This document shows, piece after piece, positions 1 through 10,033 of a DNA stretch of 55,016 nt (position 1 is its first letter; every line of letters starts with the position of its first letter). The notes under the pieces are model-generated. The model did not search any database. It was given only the letters and a program-made list of their open reading frames with translations, and was not told the DNA's origin. Source of the stretch: Paraburkholderia guartelaensis. GTDB lineage: Bacteria; Pseudomonadota; Gammaproteobacteria; Burkholderiales; Burkholderiaceae. The stretch is from positions 1-55,016 of the forward strand of contig NZ_SMOD01000048.1 in NCBI RefSeq assembly GCF_004353905.1. The letters are read 5' to 3'. The translations under genes were made by a program, and so were the position numbers.

Positions 1-205
1 TGGCTCGCAGCAACTTCTCTGGCGCGATGCTCGGCCGCCCGCCCTTTATGTCCGCTTCGTACATCTGGGCGAACTGTCGATCCATCTTCGCCAGCGCTTC
101 ATTCGCCATCACGCGGATCGAACGCAACGGATGCGACTTGGGGACGAAGTCGTCCAGCTTGCGCATGGAAAACAGACTCTCGGTGAATGTGTCGGCGCCG
201 CGCAT
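1..205 (-). CDS. IS5-type transposase, N-terminal part, runs off the left edge
   Basis: The minus strand from an ATG at 205 reads MRGADTFTESLFSMRKLDDF, followed by segments such as HPLRSIRVMANEAL, QMYEADIKGGRPSIAPEKLL. This is the typical N-terminal domain of IS5-superfamily (DUF772-type) transposases, which bind the IS ends and precede the DDE catalytic domain. Only about 68 residues lie in the window, so the catalytic part and the far end of the element are not seen and intactness cannot be judged. It lies at the window edge, where an assembly or window boundary cuts it. The family call rests on remembered family pattern; the IS group name is not known. Confidence 0.8.
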   Translation of the reverse strand, partial: MRGADTFTESLFSMRKLDDFVPKSHPLRSIRVMANEALAKMDRQFAQMYEADIKGGRPSIAPEKLLRA

Positions 206-394
206 GATCTCCAGGGGACAAGTAGTGGTCCATCTATCAACGCCTCACGAGCTCTGCGCGATGACGTGTTTAAGCGGTATTTCAGCGGCCTGCTAAGCGA
301 CGTTTGTCTGACAGGATGGTGGCCGCGAACGAACGAAATTTTCACGGTTCGTTGATGCCGACGAACTCAGATCCGTAAGCGGCGTGTGAAATCT
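206..394. other. Intergenic stretch beside the IS5-type element
   Basis: This short stretch lies between the transposase start and the stop of the next minus-strand gene. It should hold the terminal inverted repeat of the IS, but only one end is in the window, so the repeat cannot be located. No gene is supported here. Confidence 0.4.
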
Positions 395-2131
395 CTACGC
401 CGCTTTCCGGGAGAATGCGAGCGCTTCTTCGAGGGTCTTGCAGCCTGTCTGCTTCAGGATTGCGTCCCGGTAGCCGTTGATAAGCGGCGTCTTGATGCCC
501 TTTTTCGTGAGTTCTATCAGATAGCTGATACCATCCCGGTTCCCCGTTTTGAGGTGTTTCGCACTAGCAATGGCTCGGGCTGCCAGTTGATCGAGATTCA
601 GTGGTTCAACCGCGCCGTCAAATGTCACGTAAAACACCAGCGGGATCCCGTGGAAATTGACAAGCTCCTGGACGGTAACGTCTTTAACGGACATGATGCC
701 AACCTGTGGATGCTCACGCAGTACTTGGGTTTCCTGCTCAAAGAGCATTTTTACCACCTGCCTTGCATTGACGTCGCGTTTTAGCAATACGATTGTAGCG
801 GGAATCATCGCGCCGCCCTTTTCAACTGGAGCCAATACGGGGCCACCGGCGCGTGCGTGAGAACATCGGGCCAACTCCACAGGGAACGGAGTGAAAACGT
901 TCTCTGTGACGGTACCGACTGCAAATTCCTGAAAGCTTGAGTCGTACGGATTGTCAAGGGCGCCATATCTCAGAAGACCAATACGTGGCTGACCAGGGTC
1001 GATCCAGGTTTCGACATAGAACGTGGTAAATGGATCATACGCAATCTGTTTGAAGCAATTCAGTACGGTCGAGTCATCCTGCTTCAGCGTCTTGGCGATG
1101 GCTGGTAACGCTTCGCGTGCGCGCTTGCGATCGAGCTCCTGCGCGACCGACAGGTTAGTATCTGGAAGGTCGTAGTGCTTGAGATACCATCGAATCTCAC
1201 AGGCACCCCTGAGGCCGAATGGTTTGATCAGCGCCAGCTGGTCCCGTAGATATAGCCACGCAATGGCCTGTCCGGCGATATCAGAAATAAAAATGAAGCT
1301 CAGGTTCGAACGCATCGCGAGACGAATCGGATCGCAGTACGCAATTTGAGTCACGGTGGTAATGTCCTCCTTTCTGAGTCGTTCGCGGATCTCTCTGTCC
1401 ACGCCCTCGAGTTTGGAAATGGAGTCTGCCGCTTCATCAGATTCTTGCGCGACGTCAAGCTGCTTTTCGAATCGGCGCTGCATGAAGGAGATCAGGGCTG
1501 ACAACGGAAAGGCACCCAAGGTGAAGGCGATGAAGGGGCTAATCCTGTCGGTAAAGAGCGAGGCGAAGGCATAGCCCATTGGGATCGCGACGAGCAGCCG
1601 CAAGGTACCCCATGCAACATCTGCAGGCGCGAAGTCAAGGCGTCGGGCACGCGAGATGAAGTCATTCGTCACCCACATGTAGGCACCCGTCGCCGCAGCA
1701 ATAGCGGTGAATGGCAACTGAAAGAACGGATTGTGGATTCCGGTCTCCCGATTGAGTTCGCCAGGCTCACTGAGCACGGAAATAAAAACCAGGAACACAA
1801 AGATTAGCGTGACAAAACAGTGGATGATCATCGGTCCGATAAAAAATTTTCGACCGTACCATTTCTCGTAAAAACGCATAAATGCTGCGTTCATATCTGA
1901 GCCAGCGTTGAAGGGCTTGTCGAAACCAAAGGGCTCGTCGAAACCAAAGCGCTTGAAATACTCATGGCGCGCATGTTGATCCAGACCACCCATAATGTCC
2001 TTGCGCTTGGCGAACCAGCCGTATCGATAGTACCGGACCGGGCCCATCATGTTGAAGAAGACGCCAAGGAATGTCGCGCTCGCAAGCAGCCACCCACAGG
2101 GAGAAAGCAAATCGCGGAAAAATGCGTTCAT
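395..2131 (-). CDS. Large multi-pass membrane protein of unknown function
   Basis: A protein of about 578 residues. It has a hydrophobic segment near the N terminus (LASATFLGVFF), two more around residues 105-155 (CFVTLIFVFLVFISVL and a following hydrophobic stretch) and a further pair around 175-220, then a long soluble C-terminal half. The segment after the membrane part (LEGVDREIRERLRKEDITTV, then AYCDPIRLAMRSNLSF) resembles a helix-hairpin-helix-like module seen in uncharacterised bacterial membrane proteins. The start at 2131 (MNAFFRDLL) is chosen because GGAGG lies about 12 bases upstream; an in-frame ATG at 2164 is possible and would add 11 residues. No enzyme motif is seen. It stands alone on its strand beside an IS, so it may be cargo. 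The function is not recognised. Confidence 0.75.
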   Translation of the reverse strand: MNAFFRDLLSPCGWLLASATFLGVFFNMMGPVRYYRYGWFAKRKDIMGGLDQHARHEYFKRFGFDEPFGFDKPFNAGSDMNAAFMRFYEKWYGRKFFIGPMIIHCFVTLIFVFLVFISVLSEPGELNRETGIHNPFFQLPFTAIAAATGAYMWVTNDFISRARRLDFAPADVAWGTLRLLVAIPMGYAFASLFTDRISPFIAFTLGAFPLSALISFMQRRFEKQLDVAQESDEAADSISKLEGVDREIRERLRKEDITTVTQIAYCDPIRLAMRSNLSFIFISDIAGQAIAWLYLRDQLALIKPFGLRGACEIRWYLKHYDLPDTNLSVAQELDRKRAREALPAIAKTLKQDDSTVLNCFKQIAYDPFTTFYVETWIDPGQPRIGLLRYGALDNPYDSSFQEFAVGTVTENVFTPFPVELARCSHARAGGPVLAPVEKGGAMIPATIVLLKRDVNARQVVKMLFEQETQVLREHPQVGIMSVKDVTVQELVNFHGIPLVFYVTFDGAVEPLNLDQLAARAIASAKHLKTGNRDGISYLIELTKKGIKTPLINGYRDAILKQTGCKTLEEALAFSRKAA

Positions 2132-2348
2132 TTGCTGTTTCATCCTCCGATAGTGGAGTGACATGAGGATGCGACATGGGATCTATGGCAAAACAATAGT
2201 AGGTCCAGTCAAATGGGGACATGATTTCCCGGTAGCTTTGTGCGCTTTCCCACACAAGCAAGGGCTCTCACTCCCGATTTCCTGAGCGGCAGGCATGGTG
2301 TCGATGGCCAGTGCGCGAGCACGAACGTGCCTTGGCCACTAACGGTGG

Positions 2349-2573
2349 CTATCGGGTTATGGCCCCGTACGGGATGAAGGTGACGATTACATTTTCCTTT
2401 GCGCTCAGGGTGCCGTCGGCATTGGCCATAAGTTTCCGTGCGATCCCGAGTTTTGTCGATCGGTCCAGGAGCGTGACCGCATTCAGGTTCTGCGCTCCTC
2501 CCAGGCCCGAGGCGACGAAGCTGATCGCATCGTTGCCATAGACGTCCGTCAGGGTCGAGGTGATCGCCGACAT
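2349..2573 (-). CDS. Small hypothetical protein
   Basis: A 74-residue reading frame beginning MSAITSTLTDVYGNDAISFV and ending IVTFIPYGAITR. The composition is protein-like (balanced, no long low-complexity run), but no family is recognised. An upstream in-frame ATG at 2705 would add 44 less convincing residues. It lies upstream of, and in the same direction as, the large membrane protein gene, with a gap of more than 200 bases. No clear ribosome binding site was found. It may be a real small gene or a remnant. Confidence 0.35.
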   Translation of the reverse strand: MSAITSTLTDVYGNDAISFVASGLGGAQNLNAVTLLDRSTKLGIARKLMANADGTLSAKENVIVTFIPYGAITR

Positions 2574-3443
2574 CGAGACGGCTCTGGTGAAAATAGCCGG
2601 TGGCGTGTAGATGCCTTCAGTAAATAAGGCATCCTTACTTTTAGAATCCTCCCGATCCGTTCGATGACGCAGGCGAAGCGACGGCAAGACCGCCATGCCA
2701 TCCAAGAGCGAATGCTTCTACGACTAGGCAGTGATGCCTCAGCGTGTCGGACGGACGATCGCTGCAGTTCAGTGGCATCCGCGGAGTATCTGACCTCCCT
2801 CCCCTTTGCCGATCGGTTTATGGCGAAGCGGTCGAGTCAGACAGGCCGCCTGCGGGTTCGTTGTATCTGACGGCGCTGATGTGAAATTGTTCATTCATTG
2901 CGTTCCCAGTGAAAACGAAAGTGTCGCCGCGATCTCTCAGTACCGTGTGCTTCCGGAACAGCGGCAGTGACACGTTCACTGCGGCTTACATCTATCCGTG
3001 ATTTTTGGTCTAACTAAGATTCCAGATCAATTTAACATAAGCTTTAATATCTCTGGAGAAAAGACGATTAGCTGACTCGCACATACCTGCTAGTGCTGGC
3101 CGTCTTCAGCATTCTCGGCATCAAGGAATATGTCAGCTTGTCACTTCGCATACGCAGCAATTTCTCAGTCGAATCAACTGTGAGCTTGATGCGAGGCATC
3201 AACTCATCGGTACAGCGGATGCCGGATATATATAGTCGTTTGTATTCATTCCTGCCAAGCGCAAGCGCTTCGAAAGACTACGAAAATCGAGATGGCTTTA
3301 ATCGATAAACTGTGCGCTACACAACATAACCATTGTGCTTTCTCTATCGCCTCCGGCATTATCCGCTAGCTTTCCTATTAGTAGACTCCGACGCTTCAAC
3401 AACGAAGCAAGGGCAAGCCCCTCCAATACTGGCGCTTCGGATC
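2574..3443. other. Region without a supportable gene
   Basis: The sequence here is less GC-rich than the neighbouring genes (for example 3001-3060, with runs such as TTTAACATAAGCTTTAATAT). Only short reading frames with no protein-like pattern are present. It is the upstream region of the protease-lipoprotein pair and probably carries their promoter, but no -35/-10 pair is convincing enough to place. Confidence 0.4.
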
Positions 3444-4508
3444 ATGAAAATACTCAACTATCTCGCCGTCACTGCATTGATGCTGGCACTAGTGCCTGGC
3501 ATCGCAATGAGTGATGCAATCGCCCCTCCCCTTACTAATCTCCCGACTACGCCCAGCGAAGCGAAAGCGCAAGCGCTCGCCGTTGCCAAGAAGTTTGCTA
3601 CCCCGGGGACTCCCGCCTATCTCGACGCAGTCATGGCGGCGTATCAGCACCTGAAAGAGAACAAATCTCTCAATACACTTACGAAAGCCGAAGTGAGTCA
3701 GACGCGATTCTCGGCTGCGATCAAGAACCCGCAGGTCCTAAAGGAACTCATCTACAAGCCGGAAATGATCAATCCGGATCTGTCAGTTGACACCGATCAG
3801 GACTACCCTACTGTCGTAAAAATTGTCGCGCCTTCTGGCGCCTGGTGTACCGGTACGTTGATTGGCCATCATGCGGTATTAACCGCCAACCACTGTAGCT
3901 GCATCGGTTTGCCAGCGCAGATTGAGACAGGTGCGTCGCCGACTGTCGTTGGAAACGTGACTGCATCACATCAGTTCAAACCGCTTGATTGCGCGAGTTT
4001 CATGAGTCTCACCGGACCGCAGCAAGTGGCCGCTCTAGATAAGTTGGGCGGAGACATCGCGGTCTTGACCGGAAGTGACGAATTGAATCCAGGAAGTTAT
4101 CCCCTCTATCAATTGGGATGGAGTGCCGGTGACGGCCCACAGTTCACGATGGTTAGTTATGGCACCGTCTTCCCGGCGTCATCCGAAGCGAAATGGCAAG
4201 GTACCGTGATTGCCGCGCCATGCGTACCGCCGACAGGTACACAGGCAGGTTGCGGCCAGAGTGAACTACTGGGACACCCCACTCGCTTGGCGTCTGCCAA
4301 TGGAGGCGCAATCGCAGACATCTGCTCGGGTGACAGTGGAGCGGGCTTATTGACCGGTCCTTTAAGTCAACCAAATCGCATCAGTGCGATCGTGTCCCGT
4401 TCCGCATCGGGAGTTCCAGCGATCAACAATCAATGTGCTGGTGGAGGCGGGGTATACGAGGAGATTACCCCGGCGGTAGTGAGCTGGTTAAAACAATTTA
4501 CGAACTGA
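3444..4508 (+). CDS. Secreted trypsin-like (S1 family) serine protease
   Basis: A 354-residue protein with an N-terminal signal peptide (MKILNYLAVTALMLALVPGI, cleavage expected near residue 22-25), a helical pro-region to about residue 115, and a chymotrypsin-fold domain. The catalytic triad can be read directly: His150 in LTANHC, Asp204 in GGDIAVL and Ser298 in CSGDSGAG. The Asn before His replaces the more usual Ala (TAAHC). Several Cys residues in the domain are compatible with disulfides, which fits export. The start at 3444 is preferred over an in-frame ATG at 3333 because it places the signal peptide at the N terminus; no strong ribosome binding site is seen. The stop is 10 bases before the lipoprotein gene, so the two probably form an operon. 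The target is unknown. Confidence 0.88.
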   Translation: MKILNYLAVTALMLALVPGIAMSDAIAPPLTNLPTTPSEAKAQALAVAKKFATPGTPAYLDAVMAAYQHLKENKSLNTLTKAEVSQTRFSAAIKNPQVLKELIYKPEMINPDLSVDTDQDYPTVVKIVAPSGAWCTGTLIGHHAVLTANHCSCIGLPAQIETGASPTVVGNVTASHQFKPLDCASFMSLTGPQQVAALDKLGGDIAVLTGSDELNPGSYPLYQLGWSAGDGPQFTMVSYGTVFPASSEAKWQGTVIAAPCVPPTGTQAGCGQSELLGHPTRLASANGGAIADICSGDSGAGLLTGPLSQPNRISAIVSRSASGVPAINNQCAGGGGVYEEITPAVVSWLKQFTN

Positions 4509-4518
4509 GAGAAAGGCT

Positions 4519-5871
4519 ATGAAGACAATAATGGCCGTCATATTCTTCACGTGCGCAGTGCTTGCTGGCTGCGCAAGCGGGCCTAAAAAGGCAGACCCGA
4601 GGGTTGTCTACATATGGCCCATGGACAGGTGCCCCAGTGAGGCCGCCGTGGGTGGTGCAGCGCCGAAGTTTGCAGCGGCGCCGGCGATACTCGCCGCACT
4701 TGGTGGTGACTTAATCAACGCGGCACTGGCAGTCCCCTTCGCTGCATTGAATAAAGCCGCGCAGGCAGATGCTGGGGGATTCTCTGTCAGCAACTCGGAG
4801 AATCGCAACTTTTATACCCTTAATACAAAAGCCACAGTAACAGCGCCGGGCTGCTTTATCGTCGCATATGCCGCTCCCGGTGGAGGAAAGAGTTGGTGCG
4901 ACGATCCCAATTTCAGTGCTTCGGTACCCCGATGCAAAACCGCAGACCAGGCAACTCCGGAATTTGATATCTTACCTGTGCGCGAGCCATTGTTCATTGC
5001 GTCTGATAGCGGTGGGGCACCAAACTACGCGTTGGATCCGCTTCTGGCGACTGGGAACGATATCAAATCACATCTCGCGTTACCGGAATTCTATGTCGAA
5101 CTTGCAATAAGAAGTTCTCCTGGAGCCAGCAACATTGTGGCGTTGGAGCCAGTCGCTATGTTCTACCCACATAGCCTCTTAACTGGTGATAGTTGCTCGC
5201 AGGAGAATGGGCAAGATTGCAGTCGTCGACTGCTGACGGTGACGATTTCGCTCCTGGGTGCAACAGCCGGGTCCTCAACTACAGCTGCCAAGTTTGGCGT
5301 CGTATTCCCGGCGATAGCGCCAAGCCCGCAGCTAACGAATACTACCTGGTCACTTTCTAGCTCGCTTGCGTGGTCAGCACTCCCCTCATTTGATGCAACG
5401 GCAATCGAGAAAAGCTTTACAGACGCCAGCTTCCAATCGTTGGCAGGTGCCTATCCGAAAGGGAATTCTATCCGCGTCTATCCCATTATCCTTAGCGTGG
5501 TTCTTTCAGAGGCAAAAGATCCGAACATATATCTGCAGGCGCTAAACGGGGCATTCAATCAACAAGCACAAACTCAGCTGGCTACCGCCATCACTAATGG
5601 CATTCCCTATGGTGGTATGCCTTCCGTAGATGCCCAGGCAACGGCGAAAGCAGCAGGCCTGGTATTGACCGACCAAGCCAGTGTAGCCACAGCGCAAGCT
5701 GCCCTTTACAAGGATTGCGCAACACCTCAGGTTGCGAATACCGATCTCGCCATCCTGATTACGAAGGAAAAACAAGCGAATCTCGATGCCACACTCGCCG
5801 GCCAGCCGCAGCCGTACCCGGATCTACAGAAGGCTGGTACTGAAGCATGCAAGACAGCAAAGGCCGAATGA
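4519..5871 (+). CDS. Putative lipoprotein paired with the protease
   Basis: A 450-residue protein with a clear lipoprotein signal: MKTIMAVIFFTCAVLAGCAS, lipobox LAGC, so the mature protein would be lipid-anchored at Cys18. It begins 10 bases after the protease stop, behind a GAGAAAGG ribosome binding site, which points to co-transcription. The rest is Ala/Ser/Thr-rich with scattered Cys pairs (CSQENGQDC, CKTADQ), suggesting a folded periplasmic or outer-membrane-facing domain. No family is recognised. The pairing suggests the lipoprotein could be substrate, inhibitor, anchor or receptor for the protease, but that is only inference. Confidence 0.8.
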   Translation: MKTIMAVIFFTCAVLAGCASGPKKADPRVVYIWPMDRCPSEAAVGGAAPKFAAAPAILAALGGDLINAALAVPFAALNKAAQADAGGFSVSNSENRNFYTLNTKATVTAPGCFIVAYAAPGGGKSWCDDPNFSASVPRCKTADQATPEFDILPVREPLFIASDSGGAPNYALDPLLATGNDIKSHLALPEFYVELAIRSSPGASNIVALEPVAMFYPHSLLTGDSCSQENGQDCSRRLLTVTISLLGATAGSSTTAAKFGVVFPAIAPSPQLTNTTWSLSSSLAWSALPSFDATAIEKSFTDASFQSLAGAYPKGNSIRVYPIILSVVLSEAKDPNIYLQALNGAFNQQAQTQLATAITNGIPYGGMPSVDAQATAKAAGLVLTDQASVATAQAALYKDCATPQVANTDLAILITKEKQANLDATLAGQPQPYPDLQKAGTEACKTAKAE

Positions 5872-5967
5872 ACGTTGCTTCGCCGCAGCATGCTCTGATA
5901 TTTCACTCGAGATGCTACGGTGCTGCTTTCGCGCGCCATTCGGCCTGCAAACCCACCACACTTCGCC

Positions 5968-6819
5968 ATGCCTACCGTTTCCATCGTTGTCCCCTGCTTC
6001 GATCAGGAGGCGTTCATCGCTGAGGCCCTTGATTCCTTGCTCGCGCAGTCATACACCGACTGGGAGTGCATCGTCGTGAATGACAGCTCGACCGACGGCT
6101 CCAGGGCCATCGTCGACGCCTACGCGCAGAAAGACAGCCGCATCCTGGCATTGACCAAGGAAAACGGCGGCGTCGCGGCGGCGCGCAACTTCGGTTTCTT
6201 CCAGGCGAGAGGCTCGCTCTTTGTGCCGCTCGATGGTAACGACAAAATCCACCCTGACTACCTCAAGCGCGCCGTCGAGTGTTTCGAGGCGTTCCCCAAT
6301 ACCGTGCTTGTGCATACCGGTACGCAGAGCTTCGGTGAAAAGCGCAAGGTCTGGCGGTCGCCGGAGTACAGCTACGAAAAGCTCCTCTGGCAAAACCTGA
6401 TCGTCAACACGACCATGTACCGCCGCGAGGCGTTTCAGCGCGCGGGTGGCTATGCGCCGGAAATGGTGCATGGGTTCGAGTACTGGGAATTCTATGTGCG
6501 CCTGCTCGGCCCGGATGCGCATGTGCAGTACATCCGGGAGCCGCTTTACCTCCACCGCATCACGAAAAGCTCGCGCTCGACCGAACTGGTGGAACAGGGC
6601 AAGGTCGAGGAGTCGCAACGCCTCATTTACGAGCGCAACCGCGAACGGTATGCCGATCACAATGCGAACCCGATCAGCATATTCGACAAGCGCATGAAAG
6701 ACTTCGCACCCATGCACGCCACGCGCTACAAGCGGCAGGCCCGCTATCTGCACGCCGGATATGGCGTGCTCGTCGTGGTTCTGCTTGGCGTTATCGGCTT
6801 GCTCGTCGCGGCAGGCTAG
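5968..6819 (+). CDS. Glycosyltransferase family 2 with a C-terminal membrane anchor
   Basis: A 283-residue GT-A fold glycosyltransferase. The N terminus MPTVSIVVPCFDQEAFIAEA and DWECIVVNDSSTDGS are the classical family 2 nucleotide-sugar binding segments. ENGGVAAARNFG follows, and the DxD-like metal site reads DGND at residues 89-92 in place of the common DADD. A central YWEFYVRLL matches the acceptor-side motif of the family. The last ~20 residues (YGVLVVVLLGVIGLLVAAG) form one membrane helix ending at the C terminus. The start at 5968 is chosen because it gives the normal family N terminus; an ATG at 5920 would add 16 unrelated residues. It stands alone, converging on the relaxase gene. The sugar and acceptor cannot be told. 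Confidence 0.85.
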   Translation: MPTVSIVVPCFDQEAFIAEALDSLLAQSYTDWECIVVNDSSTDGSRAIVDAYAQKDSRILALTKENGGVAAARNFGFFQARGSLFVPLDGNDKIHPDYLKRAVECFEAFPNTVLVHTGTQSFGEKRKVWRSPEYSYEKLLWQNLIVNTTMYRREAFQRAGGYAPEMVHGFEYWEFYVRLLGPDAHVQYIREPLYLHRITKSSRSTELVEQGKVEESQRLIYERNRERYADHNANPISIFDKRMKDFAPMHATRYKRQARYLHAGYGVLVVVLLGVIGLLVAAG

Positions 6820-7003
6820 AACAACGATTCGGGTGTGGATGCCACGTCGACGTAGCCAGCATGTGATAGGGCCGCAAGGAAAAGGCTCGCCAGGCTTGAG
6901 TCGCTGTAACCAGAAAAATGCACGAAACGCAAAGGGACCCCTTAACAACGGCGTCGCACACTCAGAACGGCGTTTGGGCAAACGGGTTGTGGCCGTTCGA
7001 GCA

Positions 7004-10000
7004 TCAGAGGGTCGGCTTGCCGTCGTCGGAGGGCTTCGGCCAATCCTGTGCCAGTCGATCGGGCTGCGGCTGTGGCAGTGGATCGGCGGGTGGGCGGGCA
7101 CCAGGCGTCGCGAGCATGTGCTGCACCTGCTGGTCGACGCGCGCGTGGCGATAATGATCCATCGCCCGGTTCAGTCGCTCGTCGCTGAACTGCACGCGTA
7201 GCCCGGCATCCACGGCCACCCTCGCGGCCGCCAACTGGTGTGCGTCTTCGCCAGTCAGTTCGAGCGTGCGACCGAACTTGCTCTGCGCAAGCCGCAGCCC
7301 GGTTTCGATGGCGGACCGCTCCGCCTGCAGCACCTGAACACTGGTGCCACGATCACGAACAATGTCGCGGCCATCATACCGATAGGTGACGTGGCCACGC
7401 TCGTTGACCGACCAGGACAGACCAGGCGAGCGGAAAATGATCGCGTTGTATTCGTCCTGTGCGTGACGCCGCGGCGTGTTCGGCCGGATCACATTGAAGG
7501 CTTCGCCGCTGAGGTCGGCATTGACCTCGACCGCACCCGATACACGCTCCGGGCCCGCAGTGCGTTGCAACTCCTCGAGCGCGCGCTCATCGCCCTGCTC
7601 CGCCCGTGTGCGCAGCCAGCCGGAAAAGCTCGGGCCGCCTGCGGCTCCGAATTTTTCCTTGAGTGCCGCCCGCTCGCGTGCGATCGACTCCCGCAGCGCG
7701 TCGTCGCGGCCCAGTTGCCCGGCGCGTGCGAGTGACGTCGCCGCTCGTCGGCCAACCGGTGTGAGCCGCACATCCTGCCGGATTTCCGCGCGCCTGGCGT
7801 CGAACGCTGCGCGGATCTCAGCGCGGCGCCACTGTTCATTTGCGCGCTGTGTGAGCCACGCGTCGCTTCGGGCCAAGACATGCGCTTCGCGCGCGACCGA
7901 GTATTCGCGCCAAAGTGCCGCGCGTGGCAGCTCGCGCGGATCCGGAACCGGCTCACCGGCCTGCTGTCGCTCATACACTGCGCGTAGCAATGGTGCGGCT
8001 TCACGCCACGACAGATTCAGTTCTTTAGTCAGGAAGTCCGACACGTTGAGGTTGCGCGAGCCCGCGCGGATGCGATCGGCGCCGTCGCGGCCCGTCGTGA
8101 CCGCATATTTCGCGGGCCGCACGCCGTGCGTGTGCGACAGTTCGGCAAGCAGGCGACTGGCATCGAGACCCTGGCGAATCTCACGAAACTCAGCGTGCTG
8201 ACTACCTGACTCATCGCGCTGCCGAAGCTCGCGCGCGAGTTGCGAGACCACACTGTCCGAGACGCGGCCAGTGTGTCGCGGTGTGGCATACGTGGCGTCG
8301 TCGGCGCGAGAGCGGCGCGACCGGTACGGTGGAACATCAACCGCGAATGCGTGCGGCGTCCGCAGCATTGGCAGGCTTGCCTCGAACTCGAACGACGCGT
8401 CGATCGAGTCGAACCGGTCTGGAAACGCGTCTCGCCGGTTGCCGGAAAACCAGCCTGGCGGCGACGTGCCGGATGGTGTCCATGCCGGATGCTTCCGCAT
8501 CACTGGCAGGGTGTCGAACGGATCGCCGAACGCATAGTGCCTCTCAAGCGCACGGTGGTACGCGTCCAGCCCGACTGGGGGAGCTGCGTGCCCTACTCGT
8601 TGCGCTGCAGGCTCTCCATCGCGATCTGTAGCCCGTCGCAGGCCGTGCGCGGATACGGCGCCGTCTGGCTCCAGCTGGTGAAACGCATGATGCGGCAATA
8701 GCACTGCAGATCGATGTCCGATGCCGTCCACAGGGCGGCCGGGCACGTTTCGCACAGCGTTGAAGGGTTCGGGCGCCGGGTACGCCCCACCTGGGATAAG
8801 GTCAAACTCGGCATCGAGCCCGCCGTATCCATCGTCGAAGGGTTCGGACGTGTCGAGTTCTGTTTCGCGCCCGCCTGGCCCGTCGACTGAGTCGGGCGGC
8901 TGGGCGCCGAATTCAAATGCGCGTCCGCTTCTGTGAAGATGTCCTCCGAGGCTTGGGAGGGAGTCGTCTGCTCGTTCATGATGTGCCTTCAGATGTTGTG
9001 CGTAAAAGCCGCGTTCAAGATCCACAAGCATCAGCTCGCGGTCGTGGGGAGAGGATTCCTGATAACGCTGGTACTGACGGCTGCCGCTGTTGAGATACTT
9101 CACTTCGCGCGCGCGGGTGGTGTACCACTCATCCAGCACGGCCGCTATGTGCGCTGGTGTGCGTCTGGGCGCAACGCCAGCCTCATAACGGTCGGCCGCA
9201 TCTGCCGACAGCGCCTGCAGCTTTTCGGCGGTCGGCAGTGCGATGAATTCAGGCGTGAATACATATTCCTTGAGGTTCACCCCCTTGGCGGCGCCAGCCG
9301 GCTTCACATTCAGGTAGGCGCTGTCGAGACCGGCATTGCGCATGCGCACGGCACCGTGCTCGTGCAGCAGCGCCATGAAATCCGCATGGGTCTCTATCTG
9401 GCGATCCAGCACCGCGTCAAGAATCTGTTCCTTCAGCTCGCGACTGTTGGCACGGAACAGGTCGCCACGGTAGCGGCTGATCATTTCCGATGCGTCGGTC
9501 AGCAGCGTGCGCCGGTTGTCTTTCGGACTCGCAAGGCCATACTGGGCGTTTACATGCTCCTGGAACGCGTCGATGAAGCTCAGGTTGGAGCGCACGTAGC
9601 CGAGCGGTTCCAGGTGCCTTTCAGCCAGCAGGTTCCAGCGCGGAATGACGATATGGATGTGCGGCTTGCGCTCAACCAGTTCGCCAGTGCGCTGGTCCAC
9701 ATAGCTCTTGATCCGGGGCAGGTGTGCCTCGGCATAGAAGCTGTATTCGTCCGGGCGGTAGGCGTGCAGCGCGAACGCCTCGAACTCCCGCACGATCTGA
9801 AACATCGTTTCCCGGGCGACGTGATCCTCCTTGAAGGAGAGCGTGATGGACAGGTAACGTTCGACACCGGGTGCGGCATTGATCGACTGGATCACTGCGT
9901 CGGTCAGGTCGAGATCACCGGCGAGCACCACACGTTCATCAAGGTCGTCGCGATCCAGGTCGCGGCCAACCTTGCGGCCTTCCTCGAGGTACTGCTTCAC

Positions 10001-10033
10001 GCCGTCGTGACGGCCGTCCACTCTAATCAACAC
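7004..10033 (-). CDS. Conjugative relaxase with C-terminal LPD7 domain
   Basis: A 1009-residue protein. The N-terminal domain has the relaxase metal-binding signature: His104 in YAEAHLP and the pair His125/His127 in KPHIHIVIP. Tyr15 and Tyr60 are candidate nicking tyrosines. The middle is long and charged. The C-terminal ~130 residues (YRYDGRDIVRDRGTSVQVLQ, then LELTGEDAHQLAAARVAVDA) match the LPD7 domain typical of large polyvalent conjugation proteins. It would nick oriT, stay on the transferred strand and be recruited by the coupling protein. It is the last gene of the transfer block and overlaps mobC by 11 bases. The start at 10033 is a GTG without a clear ribosome binding site, so a nearby alternative start is possible. 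The exact MOB class was not determined. Confidence 0.88.
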   Translation of the reverse strand: MLIRVDGRHDGVKQYLEEGRKVGRDLDRDDLDERVVLAGDLDLTDAVIQSINAAPGVERYLSITLSFKEDHVARETMFQIVREFEAFALHAYRPDEYSFYAEAHLPRIKSYVDQRTGELVERKPHIHIVIPRWNLLAERHLEPLGYVRSNLSFIDAFQEHVNAQYGLASPKDNRRTLLTDASEMISRYRGDLFRANSRELKEQILDAVLDRQIETHADFMALLHEHGAVRMRNAGLDSAYLNVKPAGAAKGVNLKEYVFTPEFIALPTAEKLQALSADAADRYEAGVAPRRTPAHIAAVLDEWYTTRAREVKYLNSGSRQYQRYQESSPHDRELMLVDLERGFYAQHLKAHHERADDSLPSLGGHLHRSGRAFEFGAQPPDSVDGPGGRETELDTSEPFDDGYGGLDAEFDLIPGGAYPAPEPFNAVRNVPGRPVDGIGHRSAVLLPHHAFHQLEPDGAVSAHGLRRATDRDGEPAAQRVGHAAPPVGLDAYHRALERHYAFGDPFDTLPVMRKHPAWTPSGTSPPGWFSGNRRDAFPDRFDSIDASFEFEASLPMLRTPHAFAVDVPPYRSRRSRADDATYATPRHTGRVSDSVVSQLARELRQRDESGSQHAEFREIRQGLDASRLLAELSHTHGVRPAKYAVTTGRDGADRIRAGSRNLNVSDFLTKELNLSWREAAPLLRAVYERQQAGEPVPDPRELPRAALWREYSVAREAHVLARSDAWLTQRANEQWRRAEIRAAFDARRAEIRQDVRLTPVGRRAATSLARAGQLGRDDALRESIARERAALKEKFGAAGGPSFSGWLRTRAEQGDERALEELQRTAGPERVSGAVEVNADLSGEAFNVIRPNTPRRHAQDEYNAIIFRSPGLSWSVNERGHVTYRYDGRDIVRDRGTSVQVLQAERSAIETGLRLAQSKFGRTLELTGEDAHQLAAARVAVDAGLRVQFSDERLNRAMDHYRHARVDQQVQHMLATPGARPPADPLPQPQPDRLAQDWPKPSDDGKPTL

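Noticed and set aside
6049..7101. A 350-residue minus-strand frame opposite the glycosyltransferase
   Set aside because: It is the antisense of a gene with clear GT2 motifs; the composition (Arg/His-rich, no fold) is that of a shadow frame.
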